Shown here: positions 54,147 through 63,804 of the stretch, one piece after another
Layout of the letters: each line of letters starts with the position of its first letter
Numbering within the stretch: position 1 is the first letter of the stretch
Assembly: GCA_964506245.1 (NCBI GenBank)
Contig: CAZDKK010000006.1
Coordinates: forward strand, 57,125 to 121,124
Origin: CAZDKK01 sp964506245
Lineage (GTDB): Bacteria > Eisenbacteria > RBG-16-71-46 > CAIMUX01 > WJJG01
Length of the DNA stretch: 64,000 nucleotides
Reading direction: 5' to 3'
Notes under the pieces: model-generated
What the model saw: only the letters and a program-made list of their open reading frames with translations
What the model was told of the DNA's origin: nothing
Database searches by the model: none
Position numbers and translations under genes: made by a program

Positions 54147-54185
54147 GCCGCGCTCCGCGCCGGGGCCTGGGCAAGAAACCAGGCC
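54114..54185 (+). repeat. Imperfect 36-bp tandem duplication across the lipoprotein stop codon
   Basis: The 23-base segment at 54114-54136 recurs at 54150-54172 with one mismatch, and the following 13 bases match partly. The second copy lies after the stop codon (54144-54146). It looks like a recent local slippage duplication of the last codons. Confidence 0.6.
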
Positions 54186-54189
54186 GTGC

Positions 54190-55566
54190 TCAGCGGGCGA
54201 CGTTGCCGGTGCGCACGATCTCCCGGTCTTGTTCCTGAAACGTGACCCCCACCTCCGGTTCGTCCACCAGCAGGCTCACCTCGTTCACGGTGATGTGGAT
54301 GTTGTGACGGACCGTGCCGAGGACGACGAGCCTCGGGGCCAGACGCGCCAGGTCCGACTGGAGCTCAGATTCCCTCCGGTTCAACGCGTCGGTCTGTTGC
54401 CTCAGGGAGTCCATCTCCACCCGCAGCGCCTGCAGCCGTTCGTCCAGGTCCCGCACGCGACTGGTGCCCGAGGCCCTGGCCCGAGCGAGCTTGACGATCC
54501 AGTCATTGCACTCATCCATCTTGCTCTTGAGCAGCGCGACCTCGTTGCGGACAGTTCGGATGGCGGCGAGGATCTCCGGACGGTCACCCACCGTCACCGT
54601 GGTCTTGGCATACTCCCGCTTGCCGAGATTGCGAACCTCCACCGAGCGTCGCGCGAAGATCGCCCCACCATAGACGTCGGCTCGGCGCGCCAGGACATTG
54701 CGCGCGCGCATCTCGCAGTTGATCGCCTCGCGGTTGATGATGATGTCCTTCTCGGAGTGCAGGGTGTAGTCGTGGGCCAGATTCACCTCGATCGATCCGC
54801 CAGCTGTGACCCGCCCGCGGCCGCTGCCGAAGAGCCCCCCCTTGATGACGACGTCCCCCTCACACTCGATGATGGCGTCTTCCACGGTCCCCAGGATGGC
54901 CAAGTCTCCGCCGACCGCGAGCCGCATGCCGACCTTCACGTCGCCGGAGATGCGCAGGTCTCCCGCGAAGATGATCTCCTCCCCGTTGAGCAAGCTCAGA
55001 TCGCCACCGACCGTGTATTGCGGATCCACGCGTGCGATCTGACCGTCCCAGAGGAGGTTCCCGCCGACGGTCGCGATGAGGCAGGTGGGATCGTTCTCGA
55101 GGTAGTCCGTGTTCGTGCCCTTGGGGTTGAGGCATGCTCTGCCCGGCATCGCGGGCCGCTCCGTTCCCAGCACGGTGATGCCCGGCACGCCCAGCGTGGC
55201 CGGACGGTAGCGGAGGATCTTCTGGCCCTTGTTGACGCTGTTGATGTGGACCGGGTAATAGCGGTTGTCCTCGTCCGTGATCTCGACCCGTTTGGGCTTC
55301 GGGACGAGTTCGACCAGGAGCTCGACCCTCCCGTCCTCACCGTTCTCGGGGTACTTGCCTTGGGCGAGCAGATACTCCCCCGGTGGGAAGCCGGTCTGGG
55401 CGAGCTTGTGAAGGAGGGCATGGTCCACGCCGTACGAGATCCGCAGGGTCTTCGAAGCCTGCGACACCTCTCCGAGAGTGATGCCGACCGGCTCGATGAT
55501 CCGCAGCCAGGCCTGGATGAAGTCCTCCTTCAGCTCGATCTTGAATCCTGATGCCGCGAGCGCCAT
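54190..55566 (-). CDS. FapA/DUF342-family polymer-forming protein
   Basis: A 458-aa cytoplasmic protein of the FapA (DUF342) family. An N-terminal domain (about 1-150) precedes a right-handed beta-helix with repeated GGDLSLLNGE, FAGDLRISGDVKVG and GDVVIKGGLFGSG segments, then a long coiled coil (about 330-410; LKSKMDECNDWIVKL, LQALRVEMDSLRQQ) and a short C-terminal strand region. Such proteins scaffold flagella or cell-envelope polymers. No flagellar genes are visible nearby. The ATG has only a weak Shine-Dalgarno. It is divergent from the HDOD gene. Confidence 0.86.
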   Translation of the reverse strand: MALAASGFKIELKEDFIQAWLRIIEPVGITLGEVSQASKTLRISYGVDHALLHKLAQTGFPPGEYLLAQGKYPENGEDGRVELLVELVPKPKRVEITDEDNRYYPVHINSVNKGQKILRYRPATLGVPGITVLGTERPAMPGRACLNPKGTNTDYLENDPTCLIATVGGNLLWDGQIARVDPQYTVGGDLSLLNGEEIIFAGDLRISGDVKVGMRLAVGGDLAILGTVEDAIIECEGDVVIKGGLFGSGRGRVTAGGSIEVNLAHDYTLHSEKDIIINREAINCEMRARNVLARRADVYGGAIFARRSVEVRNLGKREYAKTTVTVGDRPEILAAIRTVRNEVALLKSKMDECNDWIVKLARARASGTSRVRDLDERLQALRVEMDSLRQQTDALNRRESELQSDLARLAPRLVVLGTVRHNIHITVNEVSLLVDEPEVGVTFQEQDREIVRTGNVAR

Positions 55567-56012
55567 GTCAATCTACTGATCGGAGCGAGAAGAGGGCAAG
55601 TGAAGCGAAAGGCGCCTGACCGCATAGAAGCTAGAGCCGGAGCCAGTTGGGGGTTCTTGATGGGGCCGCGGCGCCGCGCGTGTTCGCGTGCCCGGGCTGG
55701 TCGCTGCCAGAGTCTGGCTGCCCTCGGCCATCAGGGCCGGTGGCGCGTCGCCCCCGCCCCTTGCCGAAGGCCTGAGATCCAGCGCACGCACGTCTGCCCG
55801 GAATCCCGGCCCGCGTCCGACAGCCCGATCCGCAGCCCCCGCACGGCGTTCGTCCCGCGCGTCCCCGTGGCGCATGACATCGGCCCATCAGGGACAGCCG
55901 CGGCGCGACCGATGTATACCGCAAGGGGCTAGGTAGGTCGACGCGACCCCGGCTTTGCCATGCCCTCACAGGAAGGACAAGGGGAGGATCCCCGGGTCTG
56001 GAGGATGGGTTT
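55567..56012. other. 446-base divergent spacer between FapA-like and HDOD genes
   Basis: No gene is supported. Open frames here (for example 55573-55875 minus) have arginine/alanine-rich low-complexity products and no homology I recognise. A TATACC box on the plus strand near 55915 has no convincing -35 partner. Promoters for both flanking genes should lie here. Confidence 0.5.
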
Positions 56013-57770
56013 TTGGGCTCCAAGCGCGTGATCATCGTGCATCCCGATGCCAACATCGGGGGGCGTCTCTCCTCGCGCCTCTATCGCACGGGGCTCTTTG
56101 CGGTCGACACGGCCCAGGACGGGTTCGAAGCCGCTGCCAAGCTCTACGCCCATCGCTACGACTGCCTGATCCTCCACTCGCGAACCCCGGGCATGCAGCC
56201 CCTGCGGGCCATCAACATGATCCGCGGCGCGGCCGGAATGGAACGGATGCCGATTCTCGTCCTCTGCTCGGGCACGGATCCGACGGCGCATCAGACGCTG
56301 AGATCGCTGGTGGACACGTACGTCCTGGTCGAGCCCATCGACCCCGGCGAGCTCACGGACACGGCCATTCGTCTGACGCGCGGACCTGATGCGGTCGAGG
56401 TGCGCCTCATCGAGGAGAGCGCATCTGAGCCCGACCCGCTCCTGGCCGACATGCAGCCGCCGCCCGAGAACAACGCGCCGGCCCCATGGCCGGTCGAGAA
56501 AGACGTGTTCGCGCCTCCGGCAACCCGCATGTCCGCGCGGACCCCGGCGGCAAGAGCACCCGAGCCGGCCCCGGGTGCGGCCGCCGACCCCGAGCTCACC
56601 CCCGCTGACGACGCCGATGCCGCGGCGGGGCGCGATCCGGAGGCGCTGCACCCCCGCCCGCGGGGGGAGGCCGAAGAGGATCTGACCGATGAGGCCCAGT
56701 GGCACAGACCGACCGGACCGGTGGGCAAGGAGTCCACGGCGGTCGGGATGGGCCTCACGGATCTCATCTGGTACCGCGCCGAGCGCGGCGACCCGATCCC
56801 GGGTCTGCCCCCGGGGGTTTCACGACTGGACGATCTGCTCTCCGGCCGCCTGGGCGACGTGTTGTCGAAGGACCTCCTCGGCATCGACCAGAGCCTGGCG
56901 ATCGCCGTTCTGCGACAGTCCAACTCCGCCGAGTTCAGCGGCATGGAGAAGCTGGGCGGGCTGGATCAGGCGATGCTGCGCGTCGGCCAGCGCAGCCTGG
57001 CCCGACACATGATGGCTACCTGGGAGGCCCGCTCGAAGATCTCCAGGGCGACGCGCGAGTTCATGCTGGGCGACTACTGGCGCCACTGCCTGATGGTGGC
57101 CTGCATTGCCGAGGAGATCGCCGCACACCTGCGCTACCGCAGCTGCGACGCCGTGTTCAGCGCGGGCCTGCTCCACGACGTGGGCAAGCTTTTCTTCATC
57201 GCTCACTTCCACGAGGACTACGCACGCGTCCGGGCCATGGCGGCGGCGGCGCTCGAGCCCTCCGGCGGGCCCCAGGACATCAGCCAGTACGAGCGAGAGC
57301 TGCTCAAGGTCGACCATGGCGTGATCGGCTACGAGCTCTGCCAGGCCTGGCTGCTGCCGCCGGTCGTTCAGGCCGGCACGCTCCACCATCATTTGAACAG
57401 CGACCGCGTACGGCGTCTGCCGGACTCGCTCGTGACCATTGTCGTGGCCCTCGCCAACCTCGTCGAGCACACCCTCTATCGCCTGCAGGAGGAGAGATAC
57501 GCGGCGGGGCGCGGAGGCGATCCCACGCTGAGCGATCTGGATGCCGACATGGAAGCCGTCACGCAGGACGTGCTGCAGGAGTTCTACAAGTCGATCTACA
57601 GCTCAGTGCCGTTCTGGGTGCACCAGTTCCTGCGCGGCAAGCACCTACCGCTGCGCCTGGTCTACGGCAGTGCGATGCGGCGCGTGAAGCGAGCAGTGCG
57701 CAGGGCGGAGATGCAGGCCTACTGCCCGCCCTGGGCCGGGGGCTCGCTCGGGCACCGGAAGGCTGGATAG
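56013..57770 (+). CDS. HDOD signalling protein with degenerate receiver domain
   Basis: A 585-aa regulator starting with TTG at 56013, preceded by GGAGG 8 bases upstream. Residues 1-115 have the receiver fold (RVIIVHPDANIGG), but the phosphoacceptor Asp is His55 (CLILHSRTPGM), the conserved Lys is Glu107 (VEPIDPGEL) and Thr is Cys85, so phosphorylation is unlikely. A disordered Pro/Ala linker (about 140-240) leads to an HDOD domain (about 250-500) with HDVGKL. HDOD is an output domain in many signal proteins. The 3' end overlaps the converging carboxypeptidase gene by 52 bases. An unrelated short ORF (ATG 56005) lies inside the leader. Confidence 0.85.
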   Translation: MGSKRVIIVHPDANIGGRLSSRLYRTGLFAVDTAQDGFEAAAKLYAHRYDCLILHSRTPGMQPLRAINMIRGAAGMERMPILVLCSGTDPTAHQTLRSLVDTYVLVEPIDPGELTDTAIRLTRGPDAVEVRLIEESASEPDPLLADMQPPPENNAPAPWPVEKDVFAPPATRMSARTPAARAPEPAPGAAADPELTPADDADAAAGRDPEALHPRPRGEAEEDLTDEAQWHRPTGPVGKESTAVGMGLTDLIWYRAERGDPIPGLPPGVSRLDDLLSGRLGDVLSKDLLGIDQSLAIAVLRQSNSAEFSGMEKLGGLDQAMLRVGQRSLARHMMATWEARSKISRATREFMLGDYWRHCLMVACIAEEIAAHLRYRSCDAVFSAGLLHDVGKLFFIAHFHEDYARVRAMAAAALEPSGGPQDISQYERELLKVDHGVIGYELCQAWLLPPVVQAGTLHHHLNSDRVRRLPDSLVTIVVALANLVEHTLYRLQEERYAAGRGGDPTLSDLDADMEAVTQDVLQEFYKSIYSSVPFWVHQFLRGKHLPLRLVYGSAMRRVKRAVRRAEMQAYCPPWAGGSLGHRKAG

Positions 57771-59605
57771 ACCCGGTACTCCTCCTCCGCGTACCGCGTC
57801 CACTGGAAGAGGTGCAGCAGTCGCTCCTCCGGGTCGCGCGGCAGCGTCGAATCGGCCAGGGCTGCCTGGTAGCGCGCGTGGAAGGTGGGATCGGCGAGCA
57901 GCTCGTTCAGCCGCTGCTCGAGGGCCCATCGCTCCAGCACGATGCCCTCCTCCAAGATCGAGTCGAAGGAGTTCCAGCGCAGCAGCCCATCGGGCGACTC
58001 CGGCTCCAGCAGATGCATGGCGGTGAGCCCGGCCGGCTGATCGAGCGGGATCCACCAGCTTCCGGCCGGGAAGACGCGCCGCTCGGTCGACCAGCCCCCG
58101 TCGAGCATTTCGATCGGGTGATGGCCCTGGTAGGGATCCCGCGCGAAGATGGCCGAGCCGATGCGAAAGACCTCCACGACCGCCTCCCAGGGTGCGGCGA
58201 GCTGGCGAGCCGCGATGCAGTGACTCTGAAGCTTGCTGGCCACCTCTCCCCACTCGGAGCCGAGCACGTAGCCGCGCGGCATGGGCGCGACGACCTCGGG
58301 AACCAGGCGGTCGTACATCGGGACCGTGTAGGTCGTGTCCTCATCGCCGTACAAGACATAGGACTCGCCGGTGATGGCGCTCTCGTGCACGGTGAACTTC
58401 TTGCCCAGCCAGTCGACCGGGTGCGACCACGTGGTGTCCGCCTCGCATCCCAGTCCTATCCAGTGCTGCCCCGGCTCGTGGGCCCAGCGCTCGACCTCGG
58501 CGCGGGCAGCCTCGACGGTCTCGACCACCTCGAGCCGGTGCGTGACGGCGAAGGCCAGCACAGCCCGGACGAAGGCTTCGGTCGCGCGCACGCGCCGCGC
58601 GTAGGGGGCGTAGGGATAGGCTTCCGACAGGATGCAGATCGCCTGGCGGGTCTCGAAGTAGCCGGTGCCGAGGCGGGTTGAGATGCCGTAGCCGGAGAAC
58701 CCTCGTCCTGGATTCCCGCGATCCTCGGGCCAGGCGATGGCCCGGCAGCGAAAGCCCTCTCGTGCCATCCGTTCCTCGACCGAGGGCATCATCTGCTCGC
58801 CGGCCAGTGCGGACCGACCAGCCGGAAAGGTGGGGTTGACGGCCGCGTTGTAGAGGATGTCGTACTGGTGACCGATCCCGTCGTCAGTGTGCAGGTCCAT
58901 GTAGATGTGCGGGTGGAACTGGGAGGCGAGCTGCACAAGGGCACGGCACTCGGGCGTGTCCAGCTTGGCGTAGTCGCGATTCAGGTCGAGGTTGGTGGCA
59001 TTGCGCCGGCGGCCGAACCCGCACTCTGGACCCGCTTGGGTGTAGCGGTGGGTCGGCGCGCGGCGCACGTGTCCGTCGGGATTGAGGATCGGCACCAGGA
59101 TCAGGCGCAGATGGGCGGTGAGATCGGGCTCCAGCCCGCGGGCGATGTCGCGGAGCAGGAGCTGTAGGGCGTCGTTGCCGCAGATCTCGCCCGAATGGAT
59201 GCCGGCCGTGATCAGCACGACGGGCTTGCCGCTGCCATCCTCCCAGGCCCCGCCCGGGCCCTCGCTCTCCCAGACGAAGGCGACGGGGATCGGACGCCCC
59301 TCGGTCGTGTAGCCGCAGGCGGCCACGTGGATGTGGCGGCATGCCGCGGCAGTCCGCCGCAGGTAGGTCCACGTTTCTTCATAGGTGGGTGTGCACGCGA
59401 AGTCCACCCGCTCGGCTGGCGTGGGCCCGGGGTCCGAGGCGGGGGGCGGCGCAGGCCGGGTCGGGGCGGCCGGATCGGCTGCGAGCACGCTGCCCGCCGG
59501 GGTGAGGCGCGCGGGCGGTCCCTCGGCCCGCGCTGTCCCAGCCCACAACAAGAGGGCCGCCCACAGGCAGGGGGCGGCCATGATCGACAGGGCCCGACCC
59601 GGCAT
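57719..59605 (-). CDS. Exported M14-family zinc carboxypeptidase
   Basis: A 628-aa exported metallopeptidase with a signal peptide (APCLWAALLLWAGTARA) and a Pro-rich linker. The M14 zinc ligands are H137 and E140 (GIHSGE) and H239 (DLHTDDG), substrate-binding NR lies in LDLNRDY, and the catalytic glutamate is E328 (CILSEAYPY). A C-terminal beta domain (about 400-628) follows. ATG 59605 follows GGAGGT directly; the in-frame start at 59641 would overlap the dnaB end. Its 3' end overlaps the HDOD gene by 52 bases. Confidence 0.9.
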   Translation of the reverse strand: MPGRALSIMAAPCLWAALLLWAGTARAEGPPARLTPAGSVLAADPAAPTRPAPPPASDPGPTPAERVDFACTPTYEETWTYLRRTAAACRHIHVAACGYTTEGRPIPVAFVWESEGPGGAWEDGSGKPVVLITAGIHSGEICGNDALQLLLRDIARGLEPDLTAHLRLILVPILNPDGHVRRAPTHRYTQAGPECGFGRRRNATNLDLNRDYAKLDTPECRALVQLASQFHPHIYMDLHTDDGIGHQYDILYNAAVNPTFPAGRSALAGEQMMPSVEERMAREGFRCRAIAWPEDRGNPGRGFSGYGISTRLGTGYFETRQAICILSEAYPYAPYARRVRATEAFVRAVLAFAVTHRLEVVETVEAARAEVERWAHEPGQHWIGLGCEADTTWSHPVDWLGKKFTVHESAITGESYVLYGDEDTTYTVPMYDRLVPEVVAPMPRGYVLGSEWGEVASKLQSHCIAARQLAAPWEAVVEVFRIGSAIFARDPYQGHHPIEMLDGGWSTERRVFPAGSWWIPLDQPAGLTAMHLLEPESPDGLLRWNSFDSILEEGIVLERWALEQRLNELLADPTFHARYQAALADSTLPRDPEERLLHLFQWTRYAEEEYRVYPAFRCPSEPPAQGGQ

Positions 59606-59637
59606 GGGACCTCCGTTGGCTGTCGGATCCGGTTGCA

Positions 59638-61086
59638 TCACCCCCCTGCGCCCGCGAAGTACTCGTCCCCCATGGGCGCCAGGTTCTCGAAGCGCGTGAA
59701 GTCGCTCAAGAACGCCATCCGCACCGTCCCCACCGGCCCGTTGCGGTGTTTGCCGATGATGACCTCGGCCTGTCCCTTGACCTCTTCCTTGTCCGGTTTG
59801 TACATCTCCTCGCGGTAGATGAAGATCACGAGGTCGGCGTCCTGTTCGATCGCGCCCGATTCACGCAGATCCGAGAGAATCGGGCGCTTGATCTCGCGCG
59901 ACTCGACGGCGCGCGAGAGCTGCGAGCCGGCGATTACCGGCACGCTCAGTTCCTTGGCCAGCGCCTTCAGCCCCTGCGAGATCTGCGAGATCTCCTGCTG
60001 GCGGCTCTCGACGCCCGGCATGCCCTTGGCGAGCTGCAGGTAATCGACCACGATCATGCCCAGGCCGTGACGCGACTTCAGTCGCCGTGCCTTGGCGCGC
60101 ATCTCCATCAGGCCGATGGCCGGCGTGTCGTCGATGAAGATCGGCGCCTCGCTCAGATGCGCGGCCGCCTGGGTGAGCAGCGGCCACTCGGTCTCCTTCA
60201 GATACCCGGTACGCAGGCGGTGCGCCGGGACGCGAGCCCGCGAGCATAGGAAGCGCTGGACGATCTGCTCCTTGGACATCTCGAGGCTGAAGATGCCGAC
60301 CGGGATCTTGTGGTCAATCGCGGCATTCTCGGCCATGTTGAGCATCAGGCTGGTCTTGCCCATCGAGGGACGGCCGGCGATGACGATGAGGTCGGAGGCT
60401 TGCCAGCCCGAGGTCATGCGGTCCAGATCGGTGTAGCCCGTCGGGACACCCGTGACCGCCCGCTTGTGCTCGTAGAGCTCCTCGAGCAGCTCGAAGGTGC
60501 TCTTCAGGATCTCCTTCATCGGCGCGAACTCGCGGCGCAGGCGCGCCTCGCCGATGCCGAAGAGCTTCTGCTCGGCGCGGTCGAGGACGTCGGTCCAGGG
60601 CTCGCTGCTCTCGTAGCTCTGGTCGATGATCTCGGTCGAGACCTGGATCAGCTTGCGCAGCACCGCCTTTTCGAGCACGAGCCGGCCGTGGTACTCCACG
60701 TTCGCGGCCGTGGGCACGCTGTCGAGCAGGCTCTGCAGGAAGGTCACCCCGCCCACGGCCTCCAGGGCGCCGTGGCGTTTGAGCTCCTCGGTCACGGTGA
60801 TCAGGTCGACCGCCTCGTTGCGCTCGCTCAGAGCCGAGATTGCCCGGAAGACCCGCCGGTGCGCGTCGCGGTAGAAGACCTCCTCGGTCAGGATCTCCTC
60901 GACCTTGTCGATCGCGGCCTGCTCGAGGAGCATCGAGGCCAGCACCGCCCGCTCGGCGTCCAGGTTCTGGGGCGGGACGCGGGAGGGTGCCGCGGCACGG
61001 CTCGGCCCGGGCCGGGCGGGGCCGCGGGCGGGCGCGACCGCCGGAGGGGCCGGCTGGTCCTGCCTGTCGGTGGTGGGGCCGTCCAT
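59638..61086 (-). CDS. dnaB: DnaB, replicative DNA helicase
   Basis: Hexameric helicase that unwinds the replication fork. The 482-aa protein has the N-terminal DnaB domain (NLDAERAVLASMLL), a linker, and the RecA-like C-terminal domain with Walker A GRPSMGKTS (238-246), Walker B MIVVDYLQL and the arginine-finger region. The first 40 residues are a Pro/Ala/Arg-rich extension unusual for the family. ATG 61086 has GGAGG 11 bases upstream; an in-frame start at 61149 would only lengthen this tail. Confidence 0.96.
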   Translation of the reverse strand: MDGPTTDRQDQPAPPAVAPARGPARPGPSRAAAPSRVPPQNLDAERAVLASMLLEQAAIDKVEEILTEEVFYRDAHRRVFRAISALSERNEAVDLITVTEELKRHGALEAVGGVTFLQSLLDSVPTAANVEYHGRLVLEKAVLRKLIQVSTEIIDQSYESSEPWTDVLDRAEQKLFGIGEARLRREFAPMKEILKSTFELLEELYEHKRAVTGVPTGYTDLDRMTSGWQASDLIVIAGRPSMGKTSLMLNMAENAAIDHKIPVGIFSLEMSKEQIVQRFLCSRARVPAHRLRTGYLKETEWPLLTQAAAHLSEAPIFIDDTPAIGLMEMRAKARRLKSRHGLGMIVVDYLQLAKGMPGVESRQQEISQISQGLKALAKELSVPVIAGSQLSRAVESREIKRPILSDLRESGAIEQDADLVIFIYREEMYKPDKEEVKGQAEVIIGKHRNGPVGTVRMAFLSDFTRFENLAPMGDEYFAGAGG

Positions 61087-61436
61087 CTGTCCCGGTGCCT
61101 CCGGTGGTTGCGAGGCCCGCGGCCGCGGTCGTCGGTGCAGCCGGGGCATCGGTCTGGGCCTCGTGGCTCGGGTTTCCTGCCGGCACCGAGAGTAGCGGAT
61201 CAGGTGCCGGCTTGGTAGGGGCGGGGGGTGACCGGCCGCCGGGCGCAGCCCGGGCCGGGCCCGCGGGCGGCAGAAGCGGCGGCCGGGGCTTGCATGCGCC
61301 TACCTCCATACTAGACAACCAGTTGGGCCGATGGATTCCCCGATCTTCGAGCCACTAGCGGGAGCTTCAGGGCCCCGGCAAGCATCGACTCTGGATCCGC
61401 GCGCCGGTTTGCGGTGTTCAGCCGCGAAACCAGACA
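61087..61436. other. Divergent spacer between dnaB and tetR
   Basis: No secure gene. On the minus strand a 31-codon ORF (61295 to 61200) with GGAGG 8 bases upstream encodes an Ala/Pro/Arg-rich peptide and could be a leader, but evidence is weak. Very G+C-rich low-complexity sequence fills 61200-61290. Confidence 0.4.
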
Positions 61437-61466
61437 TTGCCAGCCAGCGTAGGGAGCGCGTACCCT
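61437..61466 (+). promoter_or_regulatory. Promoter of the tetR efflux operon
   Basis: TTGCCA (61437-61442), an 18-base spacer, then TACCCT (61461-61466). It places transcription start near 61473, inside the palindrome that follows, about 60 bases before the tetR ATG. Confidence 0.45.
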
Positions 61467-61479
61467 GACCAGATGGTCA
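61466..61479 (+). promoter_or_regulatory. Candidate TetR operator
   Basis: TGACCA-GA-TGGTCA, perfect 6-bp arms around 2 bases, directly after the -10 box. TetR-family repressors bind palindromes of this size near their own promoters; the position fits autorepression of the efflux operon. Confidence 0.5.
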
Positions 61480-61532
61480 ATAGACGGTCAGCCTCGACGC
61501 GGGGCGCAATCGGCAGCCGGGATGGGGGACGC

Positions 61533-62255
61533 ATGAAGCCACGGGCCGCGACAGCGAGGGCAACCGCGCGCCCGCGGCGGCATCCACCCCGGCCGGCAGC
61601 CTCGGCCCGGCCCCGGGGGTCGGCACCCGCGCGCAGCTCGGAGGCTGATGCCCGCTGCGGGCTGGCCTGCCACACCTCGACGCGGGAGCGCATCCTGCTC
61701 GCCGCGGCGCAGCTCTATGTCCTTCATGGCTACGACGGAACCACGATCCAGGCCATCGCGAACAAGGCGGGGGTGACCAAGCCGCTCGTCTTCTATCACT
61801 TTGCATCGAAGGAACGCCTCTTCTCGAGCCTGCTGCGCGAGGCGATTGATGAATGCGACCGGGTCAGCCTGGCCGCCGAGTCTCTGGCCCAGCCGGCGAA
61901 GGACCGGCTCCGGCTGCTTCTCGCGCGCCACGTGGAGCTGGCCCGCCAGGCCCCGGCGTTCTACGCCTTCGCGTACGACGCCTTCACCAAACCGGGGGTC
62001 CTGCCGCTCGACTTCGATTACAGAGCCAAGGGTGAAGAGATCTTCCATCGGTTGGCGCAACTAATTGCCGAGGGCCAGGAGCGCAAGGAGCTGCAGGGCG
62101 GCGCGGACCCCTTGGTTGTGGCCGCGGCGCTGCTCGCAACCTTGCACTTGCACGTCCAGGCGGTTCTCTCGCAGGCGATGGGGGAAATCCCGCCCGGGCT
62201 CGACGAAAGGATGTACAGCCTGCTCATGTACGGGTTGGAGGTGCGGGGACGATGA
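61533..62255 (+). CDS. TetR-family repressor of the efflux operon
   Basis: A 240-aa regulator. After a basic Ala/Pro/Arg-rich N-terminal tail (1-48), the TetR HTH follows: RERILLAAAQLYVLHGYDGT, TIQAIANKAGVTKPLVFYHF, SKERLF. The C-terminal ligand domain is of usual length. GGGGGA precedes ATG 61533. Its stop overlaps the tolC-like start (ATGA), as in many efflux operons where the first gene is the repressor. Ligand unknown. Confidence 0.9.
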   Translation: MKPRAATARATARPRRHPPRPAASARPRGSAPARSSEADARCGLACHTSTRERILLAAAQLYVLHGYDGTTIQAIANKAGVTKPLVFYHFASKERLFSSLLREAIDECDRVSLAAESLAQPAKDRLRLLLARHVELARQAPAFYAFAYDAFTKPGVLPLDFDYRAKGEEIFHRLAQLIAEGQERKELQGGADPLVVAAALLATLHLHVQAVLSQAMGEIPPGLDERMYSLLMYGLEVRGR

Positions 62256-63787
62256 TGAAGTGTTGGAATCCGATGCCGACCGGGAAGCGACAGGCGCGGG
62301 CGGCCGGCATGCTCGTGGGGTTGGAAATCGCGGCGCTGCTGTGCACCACCGTGGCCGGCGCCCAGTCGGCCGCCTATGGGACCGGGGCGCCGGACGATTC
62401 GCTGCGGCTCTCGCTGGACGAGGCCATCGCGCGCGCGCTGGACATTGGCGAGGAGATGCAGGCGGCCGAGTCCGAGCTGGACGCGGCCAAGGCGATCTAC
62501 GTCCAGACCCGCGCAACGGCTCTGCCCCAGCTCCACCTCTCCTCGAACTACACCCGGCAGCTCGAGAGCGTCTTCCAGGGCAATTTCCCGGAGATCAAGC
62601 CTTTCGAGGCCGACACCCTCGCCTCGGACCACGAGCGGATCGTCGATCTGGAGGAGGCGATGCCGGCCGCCGGCCTGTCGAGCCTGGCGGCGATCTTCAG
62701 CTCCTCCTCCTTCGCCAGCGAGAACACATGGACGGCCGGCCTGTCGCTCAGCCAGAAGCTCTTCGACGGCGGTTCGATCTGGCACTCGATCGCCGCGGCG
62801 CGCAACGCGATGGCCTACGCCCTGAATTCCAGGGAAGACCGGCGCGCCGAGGTGATTCTCGGCGTCCGCCAGGCCTACCTGGGGGCCTTGCTGGCCGACC
62901 GCAGCGTGCGCATCGCCGAGCTGTCGCTCGAGCAAGCCGAGACGCAGCTCGAGCGCGTGCGCCTGGGCGTGGAGGCCGGGCAGATCTCGGAGTTCGACCT
63001 GCTGCAGGCCGAGGTTGCGCGCGACAACCAGATCCCGATCGTCAAGGAGGTCCGGACCCTGCGCGAGGTCGCCTACCTGGAGCTGTGCCGCCTCGTCAAC
63101 CTCCCCTCGTCCGAGCGCGTCGTGCTGGTCTCGCCGATCCTCGAGGATGCGGCGATCCCGGCCGACCCGGCCGCCGTGGACACGACCGGGCTGGTCGCCG
63201 AAGCGCTGCGCGCCCCCGGCATCGTGGCGCTGGAAGAAGCGCTGAGCGCCCGCAACCACGCGGTGCCGGTCGCCGCCAGCGGCTACTGGCCGGCGCTCTC
63301 GCTCTTCGCCAGCCTGTCGCAGCAGGCCTACCCCGAGGACTTTGCCCCCACGCGGGACGATTGGGTCAAGGACGTCCGGGCCGGCGCGGAAGTCTCCTGG
63401 AGCCTCTTCGACGGCCTGCGCACCAAGGGCGCGGTGCAGGAATCCAAGGCTCGGCGCGACGAAGCATCCCAGGCCTTGAACCAGGCGCGCGAGTTCACGC
63501 GCCTGGCGGTGATCAAGAACGAGGGCGACCTCGTGCGGGCCGCGGCGCTGCTCCAGGCGCAGTCGCGCACCGTGCAGCTCGCGGCGCGGTCGCACGAGCT
63601 CGCGATCCTGCGCTACGAGGAGGGTGCGAGCGACCAGCTCGAGGTCAACACGATTCGCATCGCGTACCAGCTCGCCCTGGTCAACGAGGCGCAAGCCCGG
63701 CACGACTACTTCGCGACCCTGGCCCGGCTCGAGCGCTACAGCGCTCGCCCGCTCTTCAGCAATCTCGCGCCGTCAGGCGGCAGATAG
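62252..63787 (+). CDS. TolC-family outer-membrane efflux protein
   Basis: A 511-aa outer-membrane channel of type I secretion or RND efflux systems. A signal peptide (CTTVAGAQS) precedes two OEP repeats: SLDEAIARALDIGEEMQAAE with ATALPQLHLSSNYTRQ, and EALSARNHAVPVAASGYWPALS. Long coiled-coil helices (RSVRIAELSLEQAETQLERV; LEVNTIRIAYQLALVNEAQA) are typical. ATG overlaps the tetR stop; a second ATG follows directly. The adaptor gene starts 17 bases downstream. Confidence 0.92.
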   Translation: MMKCWNPMPTGKRQARAAGMLVGLEIAALLCTTVAGAQSAAYGTGAPDDSLRLSLDEAIARALDIGEEMQAAESELDAAKAIYVQTRATALPQLHLSSNYTRQLESVFQGNFPEIKPFEADTLASDHERIVDLEEAMPAAGLSSLAAIFSSSSFASENTWTAGLSLSQKLFDGGSIWHSIAAARNAMAYALNSREDRRAEVILGVRQAYLGALLADRSVRIAELSLEQAETQLERVRLGVEAGQISEFDLLQAEVARDNQIPIVKEVRTLREVAYLELCRLVNLPSSERVVLVSPILEDAAIPADPAAVDTTGLVAEALRAPGIVALEEALSARNHAVPVAASGYWPALSLFASLSQQAYPEDFAPTRDDWVKDVRAGAEVSWSLFDGLRTKGAVQESKARRDEASQALNQAREFTRLAVIKNEGDLVRAAALLQAQSRTVQLAARSHELAILRYEEGASDQLEVNTIRIAYQLALVNEAQARHDYFATLARLERYSARPLFSNLAPSGGR

Positions 63788-63804
63788 ACAGATGGGAGGT
63801 TGAG

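Noticed and set aside
61200..61295. Short dnaB leader ORF
   Set aside because: Only a good Shine-Dalgarno supports it; the product is low complexity. Kept only as a note in the spacer entry.
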